Below, one piece after another: positions 1-5,329 of a DNA stretch of 5,527 bases (the stretch's first letter is position 1; every line of letters begins with the position of its first letter). Under the pieces are notes generated by a model that ran no database searches, was not told where the DNA came from, and saw only the letters and a list, made by a program, of their open reading frames with translations. Both the position numbers and the translations under genes were made by a program. This DNA is from Flavobacteriaceae bacterium (GTDB taxonomy: Bacteria > Bacteroidota > Bacteroidia > Flavobacteriales > Flavobacteriaceae), in contig DAOVTF010000149.1 of the NCBI GenBank assembly GCA_030633225.1, positions 1 through 5,527 of the forward strand, read 5' to 3'.

Positions 1-470
1 ACCACTTGATTCAAAGCAATTTGTACAGCTTTTCCCAACTTCACACCATCTTCTTTTTTAATCTCTTCAATTAAATTGATGAGAACTTCAGTGTCTGTAT
101 CACTTTTAAATGTGTAACCCCTACTTATAAGCTCTTGTTTAATTGTATCATAATTTTCGATAATACCATTATGAACAATTACTAAATTACCAGATTGGGA
201 AAAATGTGGGTGGGAATTTTCATCATTAGGAATTCCATGGGTTGCCCAACGGGTATGTCCTATTCCAATAGATCCGTTTTTAGAAATATCTTTATTAACT
301 TTTTCTTCTAGATTAGAAACTTTTCCTTTAGTTTTTGAAAGATTAATTTGTTTACCATCAAACATCATTATTCCGGCACTATCATAACCACGGTATTCCA
401 ATCTTTTTAATCCATTGATAATAATCGGATAAGCATCTCGATGACCAATATAACCAGTTATTCCACACAT
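1..470 (-). CDS. glmS: Glutamine--fructose-6-phosphate aminotransferase (isomerizing), N-terminal part, cut by window edge
   Basis: GlmS makes glucosamine-6-phosphate from fructose-6-phosphate and glutamine in the cytoplasm, the first committed step to UDP-GlcNAc for peptidoglycan and LPS. My translation from the ATG at 470 gives 156 codons of the glutaminase (class II amidotransferase, Ntn) domain. It starts MCGITGYIG, so Cys2 becomes the N-terminal nucleophile after Met removal, which fixes the start. Other family blocks are [10 protein letters not shown] (24-33), GHTRWATHG (71-79), NSHPH (85-89), [13 protein letters not shown] (94-106) and SDTDTEV (123-129). The rest of the glutaminase domain and both SIS sugar-isomerase domains (about 615 residues in the usual enzyme) lie beyond the left edge. 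No frameshift is seen. It follows the DUF4270 gene by 72 bases on the same strand. No glmS ribozyme is apparent in that short leader, as expected outside Firmicutes. Family assignment is secure. Confidence 0.97.
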   Translation of the reverse strand, partial: MCGITGYIGHRDAYPIIINGLKRLEYRGYDSAGIMMFDGKQINLSKTKGKVSNLEEKVNKDISKNGSIGIGHTRWATHGIPNDENSHPHFSQSGNLVIVHNGIIENYDTIKQELISRGYTFKSDTDTEVLINLIEEIKKEDGVKLGKAVQIALNQV

Positions 471-501
471 TTTATTTTAGCTTTTAGATATTTAATAAAC
501 G

Positions 502-522
502 ATAATAGTGACAATCTATTAT
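502..522. repeat. Short perfect inverted repeat in the glmS leader
   Basis: Two 7-base arms, ATAATAG (502-508) and CTATTAT (516-522), are exact reverse complements around a 7-base spacer. They lie in the 72-base gap between the DUF4270 stop and the glmS start, about 32 bases before the glmS ATG. No T-run follows on the transcribed (minus) strand, so it does not look like an intrinsic terminator. It could be an operator half-site pair or a weak leader hairpin, but the arms are nearly all A/T and chance is a serious alternative. Confidence 0.3.
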
Positions 523-542
523 ATAGAAAGAAAATTAATAAG

Positions 543-2177
543 CTAATTTTTATTCTTTGAATAATAAATTTCTAATTGTATCTTTTTACTATCCGTTTTT
601 GGTAAATTTCCTTTTAAAACAACTCCCTTAGGGATCCAATTAAAATCATTTACTATAGTATCTAGTGCTACCACATCAATATTATCTGTACTTAAAAAGT
701 TTTTTAATGCTAATTTTGAAGGTTTTTTGTCATCACTACCTAGCATTTCAGATATATATTTTGTTATTCTAAATTTATATCTTTCTGGGTTGCCATCATC
801 ATCATATTCCAAAATTCCACCAAATACTTCAGGTCCAAAATTGAAAGAATAAAGATCTCTTAAAATAGAATTATTATCATAATTATAAAGAAACAATTGA
901 GATGGCACTTCACTTTGTTCTCCCTCTATATAAATAGTAATATTGGCTTCATTAATTAACCAATTTTTACTTCTTAATTCTTCAAGCGTATTGTCTGGAA
1001 ACAAATCAATAATAGCCTCTGATCCAGCTGCGCCTTGAATATATAATTTTTTCTCACCATCATCTACATTAGGATTTGACAAAGCATTTAATATTTCAGG
1101 TCTGTTATAATCTCTAATATACTTTCCTGTTCTTACGCCTCCAAAACTAAAATTCATAGTTTGTTTGGTTTTAACAACTACATCATCCTCACCGGTAACT
1201 CCATTATTGTTGAGATCTTCATCAACTCCTTCATTTTTTATTTCTTCATTAGTATAATAAATGGTCATCTTGGCATTTGTAGTAGACAAGTTCATTAATG
1301 CTCCATCAGTGCCATTTGCATTTATATATAATCCTCTAAAATATTGAACGAAATTATCATTATTATCGAAATCTGATGGATTTTGATGATCAATAAATCT
1401 ATTTTTAAAGAAGTTTTTGTCTAAATAAAATTTCATAGATGGATTTAGGTCGTCAGCTTTTATAGTGTCCATGTCATGAATTGGATTTCCTTCATCATCT
1501 TCACCAATAATCACTAACTCCCTATTTACATATAAAACTGTATCATTTCTATTTGAAAGAAAATCTCCTGAAAACAATTGATCTTTTTTTAAATAATATT
1601 TATCTGAATAATATTTTTTCTTTTGCGATGGATTTTCTGGATCTAAAGTATTTAAAAATGTTCCTAATTCATTTACAGAAATATTAAACTTTTGCTCTGT
1701 ATTTCCATAAATTGAATCAATTTCAAAATTTGGAGTTCGAATAGGGTTATCATCTTCATCTTTAATAATTTCGCCAGTAATTGGGTCAACAGCATCCTGA
1801 TTTTCACCTCTAGTTGCAAAATATGGGATATCTAAAACCACTAAATCTATTATTGGATTTTCTCCAAAATCAACACCTATTAAAGGTAGAAAAACCTGTG
1901 AAATTAAATCGCTCTTTAAATATCCAAAAACAGGATCTTGATTAACACCTAATAATGCCCATGGTTGTTTGGTAAAATTATTATTATCAACACGAGAGGA
2001 TTCAATATTTTTATTGTAAGAAACAATATCTATTGTATCAACACCTACTGAAAACGACTTATTATCAATTAAATCAATAGCAATATCTTCAAAATCTTTT
2101 TCACAGGATACTATTCCAAATAGGAAAACTAATCCTAAACCAATATTTTTAAAAATGGTTACAATTTTATTTAACAT
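543..2177 (-). CDS. DUF4270 family lipoprotein
   Basis: A 544-residue exported lipoprotein of unknown function. Residues 1-25 form a lipoprotein signal peptide: basic start (K4, K10), hydrophobic stretch 12-23, lipobox I-V-S-C with Cys25 as the lipidated residue. The next residues, EKDFED, are charged and recall the acidic/lysine export signals that take some Bacteroidota lipoproteins to the cell surface, so surface exposure is possible but unproven. I assign DUF4270 from the N-terminal block ALLGVNQDPVFG (74-85), the central FVQYFRGLYI block (276-285), overall length and location next to a GT5-like gene and glmS. No catalytic motif is visible. The protein is rich in Asp and Asn, with an EF-hand-like loop at 321-332 and three DD-NP segments (140-145, 225-232, 459-464). 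It starts 34 bases after the upstream gene, the gap holding a nine-A tract and no clear promoter, so co-transcription is likely. Lipoprotein call strong; function unknown. Confidence 0.88.
   Translation of the reverse strand: MLNKIVTIFKNIGLGLVFLFGIVSCEKDFEDIAIDLIDNKSFSVGVDTIDIVSYNKNIESSRVDNNNFTKQPWALLGVNQDPVFGYLKSDLISQVFLPLIGVDFGENPIIDLVVLDIPYFATRGENQDAVDPITGEIIKDEDDNPIRTPNFEIDSIYGNTEQKFNISVNELGTFLNTLDPENPSQKKKYYSDKYYLKKDQLFSGDFLSNRNDTVLYVNRELVIIGEDDEGNPIHDMDTIKADDLNPSMKFYLDKNFFKNRFIDHQNPSDFDNNDNFVQYFRGLYINANGTDGALMNLSTTNAKMTIYYTNEEIKNEGVDEDLNNNGVTGEDDVVVKTKQTMNFSFGGVRTGKYIRDYNRPEILNALSNPNVDDGEKKLYIQGAAGSEAIIDLFPDNTLEELRSKNWLINEANITIYIEGEQSEVPSQLFLYNYDNNSILRDLYSFNFGPEVFGGILEYDDDGNPERYKFRITKYISEMLGSDDKKPSKLALKNFLSTDNIDVVALDTIVNDFNWIPKGVVLKGNLPKTDSKKIQLEIYYSKNKN
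1182..1217 (-). other. EF-hand/dockerin-like acidic loop encoded in the DUF4270 lipoprotein
   Basis: These 12 codons (residues 321-332) read DLNNNGVTGEDD. Asp at position 1, Asn at 3 and 5, Gly at 6 and Asp at 12 fit the spacing of a calcium-binding EF-hand or dockerin loop (DxNxDGxxxxxD). The usual aliphatic residue at position 8 is Thr here, and I cannot see the flanking helices of a true EF-hand, so calcium binding is an inference. Confidence 0.4.
2103..2177 (-). other. Lipoprotein signal peptide with lipobox (DUF4270 protein)
   Basis: Codons 1-25 encode a short basic n-region, a Leu/Ile/Val/Phe/Gly core, and the lipobox I22-V23-S24-C25. The TGT codon for Cys25 is at 2103-2105 (minus strand). 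Signal peptidase II would be expected to cut before Cys25. Confidence 0.88.
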
Positions 2178-2211
2178 AAATAGATTCTTGATTTTTTTTT
2201 AGCAATAGTTT

Positions 2212-3021
2212 TTATAAAACTTTATTTAAATAAAAGTTTGAATAGGCTTCAGTAAAACTTTCTAACGGATGGTAATCTAACACAGGAATATCTAGATTAT
2301 TTATTATTGAATTAATTTCTTCACTTAAATTTTCACTTCCCTTTATCACGGCATCAGAATTTTCAATAGCAATTTTCAAAAAACCTTCATTAGTTTCTTT
2401 TTCTAATGACTTCAATTTTTCTTCAGTAATTGAATCAAATTTAATTTTTTTAACTAAATCCTTATTATTTAAAACACCTTTAGTTTTATAATCAAAAGCA
2501 GAAGTTACAATTTTACTATCAGCAAATAAAGGATCATTTTTATAGTATTCTTTTAGATATAATGGCAATAATGATGCCATCCACCCATGAACATGAATAA
2601 TGTCTGGAGCCCATTTTAATTTTTTAACCGTTTCTACAACACCTTTAGCAAAGAAAATTGCTCTCTCGTCATTGTCTTTAAACAAATTACCATCTTCATC
2701 GGTAAATATAGCTTTCCTTTTAAAATACTCTTCGTTATCAATAAAATATACTTGCATTCTTTCTTTAGGAATAGAAGCAACTTTAATAATCAAAGGCATA
2801 TCCATATCATTGATTATTAAATTCATTCCTGATAGACGAATCACTTCGTGTAACTGATGTCTGCGTTCATTTATAACTCCAAACCTTGGCATAAACATCC
2901 TTATTTGAACACCTTGATGATGCATTTCTTTTGATACTTCAAATGCCATTTTTGACACTTCATTTTCAGGTAAATAGGGAATTAATTCTGACGATACGTA
3001 AAGTATTCTCTTATCTTTCAT
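2212..3021 (-). CDS. Standalone glycogen/starch synthase-like (GT5 N-terminal domain) protein
   Basis: This 269-residue protein matches only the N-terminal Rossmann half of GT5 glycogen/starch synthases. It has the opening strand RILYVSSELIP (5-15), a QVYFIDNEEYF segment (90-100) and the PDIIHVHGWMASLLPLYL block (139-156), equivalent to PDVVHAHDWHAGL in E. coli GlgA. True GlgA is about 480 residues, with a C-terminal domain carrying ADP-glucose contacts and a catalytic Glu; that half is absent, and the stop is followed directly by the DUF4270 gene. The N-terminal KTGGL nucleotide-sugar motif is also missing: residues 18-21 are PENE. The block equivalent to FTVHN reads VTSAFDY (172-178). Automatic annotation usually calls such proteins glycogen synthase, but this one is unlikely to polymerise glucan. 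I recall half-length homologues beside panC in other Bacteroidota, so it is probably not a fresh truncation. Cytoplasmic, no signal peptide. It heads the leftward string; function unknown. Confidence 0.85.
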   Translation of the reverse strand: MKDKRILYVSSELIPYLPENEVSKMAFEVSKEMHHQGVQIRMFMPRFGVINERRHQLHEVIRLSGMNLIINDMDMPLIIKVASIPKERMQVYFIDNEEYFKRKAIFTDEDGNLFKDNDERAIFFAKGVVETVKKLKWAPDIIHVHGWMASLLPLYLKEYYKNDPLFADSKIVTSAFDYKTKGVLNNKDLVKKIKFDSITEEKLKSLEKETNEGFLKIAIENSDAVIKGSENLSEEINSIINNLDIPVLDYHPLESFTEAYSNFYLNKVL

Positions 3022-3043
3022 TTATCATTCTATTTTGGAATGG

Positions 3044-3072
3044 TGCAAAATTACAAAATAATATGCAAAATT
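3044..3072. repeat. Direct repeat TGCAAAATT, copies 20 bp apart
   Basis: TGCAAAATT occurs at 3044-3052 and again at 3064-3072. The 20-bp period is about two helical turns, so both copies face the same side of the DNA. On the minus strand each reads AATTTTGCA, and the promoter-proximal copy overlaps the -7 element of the leftward promoter. It may be a duplicated promoter element or tandem regulator sites; chance in A/T-rich DNA cannot be excluded. Confidence 0.4.
3046..3053 (-). promoter_or_regulatory. Bacteroidota-type -7 promoter element for the leftward string
   Basis: On the minus strand these bases read TAATTTTG, an exact match to the Bacteroidota primary-sigma -7 consensus TAnnTTTG, followed by CA. 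Transcription from here would leave a leader of about 20 bases before the ATG at 3021, typical for flavobacteria. The -33 element is unclear: the nearest TTTTG lies only 12 bases upstream, closer than usual. Confidence 0.55.
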
Positions 3073-3123
3073 CGATTTAAAATATTAAGTTTGACAGCTT
3101 AATTAACAATCTTTAACAGTAAA

Positions 3124-3966
3124 ATGAAAGTTTTTAAAACTATAGATTCAATTCAAAACTATTTATCAATAAACGATAAGAATAAAAGTTTAGGATTTGT
3201 TCCAACTATGGGAGCACTTCATAAAGGTCATCTATCTATAGTGAATAAGGCAAAAAATGAAAATTCTATTGTTATAGTAAGTATTTTTATTAACCCTACT
3301 CAGTTTAATAATACTGATGATCTAAATAAATACCCAATTACTTTAGAAAACGATTTAAAAATGTTAGAGACAGAACATTGTGATATAGTTTTTGTTCCAT
3401 CAGTTAATGAAATCTATTCAAAAAGCATTAAGTCAGATGATTTTGATTTTGATGGTTTAGATAAAGTAATGGAAGGGGAATTTAGAGAAGGGCATTTTGA
3501 TGGTGTTGGAACAATTGTTAAAAAATTATTTGAAATTATTCAACCAGATTATGCTTATTTTGGTGAAAAAGATTTTCAGCAATTACAAATCATTCGAAAA
3601 ATGGTTGAAAAAAATAATCTACCAGTTAAAATTATAGGGTGCGAAATTTATCGAGAAGATGATGGCCTTGCCATGAGTTCTAGAAATACCAGACTTAGCG
3701 CAAAACAACGGAACGAAGCTCCATTAATATATAAAACCTTGCTTAAAGCCGTTAAATTATTCCCTGAAAAGGATATTGATTTTGTTAAAAATATGGTAAA
3801 AAAAGTATTTGAAACTAATGATACTTTAGTTTTAGAATATATCGAAATAGCTGACATAGAAACACTTAATCCAGCTTTAATTAAAAATAAAGATAATAAA
3901 TACCGAGCATTTATTGCAGTTTTTGCTGGAGAAATTCGATTAATTGATAATGTAGATTTAAATTGA
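3124..3966 (+). CDS. panC: Pantothenate synthetase (pantoate--beta-alanine ligase)
   Basis: PanC condenses D-pantoate with beta-alanine using ATP, through a pantoyl-adenylate, to form pantothenate (vitamin B5), the precursor of CoA; it is a cytoplasmic dimer in characterised species. At 280 residues it is full length. Diagnostic blocks are present in order: PTMGALHKGHLS (27-38), which contains the H33-x-G-H36 nucleotidyltransferase signature; FINPTQFN (55-62), for pantoate binding; REGHFDGVGT (121-130); FGEKDFQQL (146-154); and the KMSKS-equivalent GLAMSSRN (181-188). The start gives the usual N-terminus MKVFKTI and no other ATG precedes the first motif. panD begins 33 bases downstream and supplies the beta-alanine, so the two form a pathway pair. 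panB is not in the window. The last 23 bases of the gene overlap a probable promoter for panD. Confidence 0.98.
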   Translation: MKVFKTIDSIQNYLSINDKNKSLGFVPTMGALHKGHLSIVNKAKNENSIVIVSIFINPTQFNNTDDLNKYPITLENDLKMLETEHCDIVFVPSVNEIYSKSIKSDDFDFDGLDKVMEGEFREGHFDGVGTIVKKLFEIIQPDYAYFGEKDFQQLQIIRKMVEKNNLPVKIIGCEIYREDDGLAMSSRNTRLSAKQRNEAPLIYKTLLKAVKLFPEKDIDFVKNMVKKVFETNDTLVLEYIEIADIETLNPALIKNKDNKYRAFIAVFAGEIRLIDNVDLN

Positions 3967-3975
3967 GTAACTTTG
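3944..3975 (+). promoter_or_regulatory. Probable promoter for panD overlapping the 3' end of panC
   Basis: TAACTTTG at 3968-3975 matches the Bacteroidota -7 consensus TAnnTTTG exactly and is followed by CACC. A TTG at 3944-3946 lies 21 bases upstream, within the spacing normally seen for the -33 element. The expected start near 3982 would give a leader of about 18 bases before the panD ATG at 4000. The -33 half lies within panC codons; the -7 half lies just after the panC stop. Confidence 0.62.
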
Positions 3976-3999
3976 CACCGAAATTTTTGAAGCTATAAA

Positions 4000-4350
4000 A
4001 TGAATATTGAAGTTGTAAAATCAAAAATACACCGCGTAAGAATTACTGGTTCTGACTTAAATTATATTGGAAGTATAACCATTGATGAAGATTTAATGGA
4101 TGCTTCAAATATTATTGAAGGAGAGAAAGTTCATATTGTAAATATAAATAATGGTGAACGATTTGTTACCTATGCCATAAAAGGTGAAAGAAAAAGTGGA
4201 GATATTATTTTAAATGGTCCTGCCGCAAGAAAAGTTGCCAAAGATGATATAATTATTATCATAACTTATGCTACTATGGAATTTGAAGAGGCTAAAAAAT
4301 TTAAGCCTTCAATAGTATTTCCAAACGAAAAAAATAATTCATTAACTTAA
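4000..4350 (+). CDS. panD: Aspartate 1-decarboxylase proenzyme (pyruvoyl-dependent)
   Basis: PanD decarboxylates L-aspartate to beta-alanine, the second substrate of PanC. The 116-residue proenzyme has normal length and is expected to cleave itself between Gly24 and Ser25 (YIGSIT, 22-27), turning Ser25 into the pyruvoyl cofactor of the alpha chain. Family residues known from E. coli PanD are in register: K9, Y22, R54, T57, Y58 and the NGPAAR loop (72-77, with N72 and G73). Enterobacterial PanD needs the helper PanZ/PanM to mature; none is visible here, and most bacterial PanD proteins mature alone. The gene follows panC by 33 bases, with a likely promoter of its own in that region, and precedes the membrane-protein gene by four bases, so it is probably the first gene of a panD-led transcript as well as part of a panC read-through transcript. 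Confidence 0.98.
   Translation: MNIEVVKSKIHRVRITGSDLNYIGSITIDEDLMDASNIIEGEKVHIVNINNGERFVTYAIKGERKSGDIILNGPAARKVAKDDIIIIITYATMEFEEAKKFKPSIVFPNEKNNSLT
4069..4074 (+). other. PanD self-cleavage site codons (Gly24-Ser25)
   Basis: GGA AGT encodes Gly24-Ser25, the conserved autoproteolysis point of pyruvoyl-dependent aspartate decarboxylase. Cleavage gives a 24-residue beta chain and a 92-residue alpha chain with an N-terminal pyruvoyl group derived from Ser25. Confidence 0.9.
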
Positions 4351-4354
4351 TTTT

Positions 4355-5326
4355 TTGAACAAAAAAATTAAAAAAACTATTTTTACAGTACTACCAATTG
4401 CCTTGGGAGTTTTTTTAATTTGGTATTCAATTTCCAAACTAAGTCCAAGTGATATTAATGCTATTAAGAATTCTTTTAAAAGTGCTAATTATTGGTGGGT
4501 TGGTTTATCATTATTTTTTGGAATTTTAAGCCATCTTTCACGTGCTTATCGATGGAACTTTTTATTAGAACCCTTAGGTTATAACCCGAAATTCGCCAAT
4601 TCAATTATGGCAGTTTTGGTAGGGTATTTGGTAAATCTTACTATTCCTCGTGCAGGTGAAATTGCTAGAGCTACAGCAATTTCAAAATATGAAGATATCC
4701 CTTTTGAAAAGGCATTTGGCACCATAGTTTCTGAAAGAATTGCAGATGTAATTATGCTTTTAGGTATTATTGCTACAGCTTTTTTTTTACAAACAAAATT
4801 ACTATCCTCTTATTTATTTAAAGAGGATAGTTCAAATTCATACAATATTTGGTATATCATTGTTGGCTTTGCCATCGTTGGTTCTTTATTATTTTGGTTG
4901 ATTCAAAGATCCAATAACCCCTTCATTAAAAAAATACAAAACTTTATTAATGGTTTGTTTCAAGGTGTAATCAGTATTTTTAAAATGAAAAAGAAATGGG
5001 CATTTATCTTTCATACTGTTTTTATTTGGACTATGTATGTTTTGATGTTTTATGCAGTAACTTTTGCTTTACCCGAAACGACTAATTTACCTTTTGGCGC
5101 CATCATAGTAGGTTTTGTAGTTGGTGGATTGAGTATGGCTTTAACAAATGGAGGCTTGGGAACTTATCCTGTTTTTGTTGCCAGTGCAATTACTTTATAT
5201 GGAATTGATAAAAATCCTGCTTTGGCTTTTGGTTGGATCATGTGGACAGCACAAACTTTAATGGTTCTCTTTTTTGGAGGTTTGTCTTTTATACTTTTAC
5301 CTATCTATAATCGAGAAAAAGTTTAA
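4355..5326 (+). CDS. Lysylphosphatidylglycerol synthase TM-domain family (UPF0104) integral membrane protein
   Basis: A 323-residue inner-membrane protein with a basic N-terminus (NKKIKK) and about eight hydrophobic segments, near residues 9-27, 45-62, 81-97, 122-144, 164-183, 214-236, 245-283 (probably two) and 289-316. The block TIPRAGEIARA (96-106) followed by SERIADV (126-132) is the conserved PR-GE-R / ER--D pattern of the LPG_synthase_TM (flippase-like) family. The C-terminal soluble aminoacyl-transfer domain of MprF is absent, so lipid lysinylation is not expected; a lipid-handling or flippase-like role is only an inference. The start is TTG at 4355: an in-frame stop at 4343-4345 blocks extension, and the first internal Met (85) lies after two membrane segments. 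It is four bases behind panD and three bases ahead of the GHMP kinase, indicating a tight operon. The gene contains a T9 run and a perfect 11-bp inverted repeat. Confidence 0.88.
   Translation: MNKKIKKTIFTVLPIALGVFLIWYSISKLSPSDINAIKNSFKSANYWWVGLSLFFGILSHLSRAYRWNFLLEPLGYNPKFANSIMAVLVGYLVNLTIPRAGEIARATAISKYEDIPFEKAFGTIVSERIADVIMLLGIIATAFFLQTKLLSSYLFKEDSSNSYNIWYIIVGFAIVGSLLFWLIQRSNNPFIKKIQNFINGLFQGVISIFKMKKKWAFIFHTVFIWTMYVLMFYAVTFALPETTNLPFGAIIVGFVVGGLSMALTNGGLGTYPVFVASAITLYGIDKNPALAFGWIMWTAQTLMVLFFGGLSFILLPIYNREKV
4801..4831. repeat. Perfect 11-bp inverted repeat inside the membrane-protein gene
   Basis: ACTATCCTCTT (4801-4811) and AAGAGGATAGT (4821-4831) are exact reverse complements around a 9-base A/T loop, with four G/C pairs in the stem. 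The segment encodes the hydrophilic loop around LSSYLFKEDSS (150-160) between two membrane helices. No T-run follows in the sense direction. On the antisense strand the stem is followed by AATTTTGTTTGT, which is U-rich and terminator-like. Structure is certain at sequence level; role unknown. Confidence 0.7.
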
Positions 5327-5329
5327 AAC

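Larger units (their letters stand above)
3022..3123. promoter_or_regulatory. Divergent intergenic promoter region (GT5-like gene / panC)
   Basis: This 102-base, very A/T-rich spacer separates two divergently oriented genes, so it should hold promoters for both. The leftward promoter is recognisable (see 3046-3053). For panC, TTTGACA at 3090-3096 and the imperfect -7-like AATCTTTA at 3108-3115 are candidates, but spacing and match are poor and the implied start would lie within a few bases of the ATG. Neither start codon has a Shine-Dalgarno sequence; both are preceded by A/T-rich sequence, as is usual in Bacteroidota. Confidence 0.6.

Noticed and set aside
471..542. glmS riboswitch/ribozyme
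   Set aside because: The 72-base leader is too short and lacks the conserved core; this RNA class is mainly from Firmicutes.
2221..2234. Perfect 14-base palindrome TTTATTTAAATAAA at the end of the GT5-like gene
   Set aside because: It is entirely A/T in an A/T-rich genome, so chance is likely; with no G/C pairs it would be a poor terminator or hairpin.
2600..2857. Open frame of 85 codons on the plus strand
   Set aside because: It lies wholly antisense to the GT5-like gene, is a low-complexity Ser/Ile/Leu-rich translation, has no recognisable motif, and the opposite strand carries a clear protein family.
3090..3115. TTTGACA ... AATCTTTA as a promoter for panC
   Set aside because: The -7 part mismatches TAnnTTTG at its first and last bases and the spacing is short; kept only as a candidate within the divergent region.
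3648..3857. Open frame of 69 codons on the minus strand
   Set aside because: It is antisense to panC, whose conserved motifs span this region; the translation shows no family signal.
4347..4371. Imperfect inverted repeat of T- and A-runs around the TTG start
   Set aside because: All pairs in the arms are A/U, one A must bulge, and the loop is only GAAC; this is more simply explained by homopolymer runs and Lys codons.
4355..5326. Full MprF-type lysyl-phosphatidylglycerol synthase
   Set aside because: The protein ends right after the last membrane segment and has no soluble aminoacyl-transferase domain.
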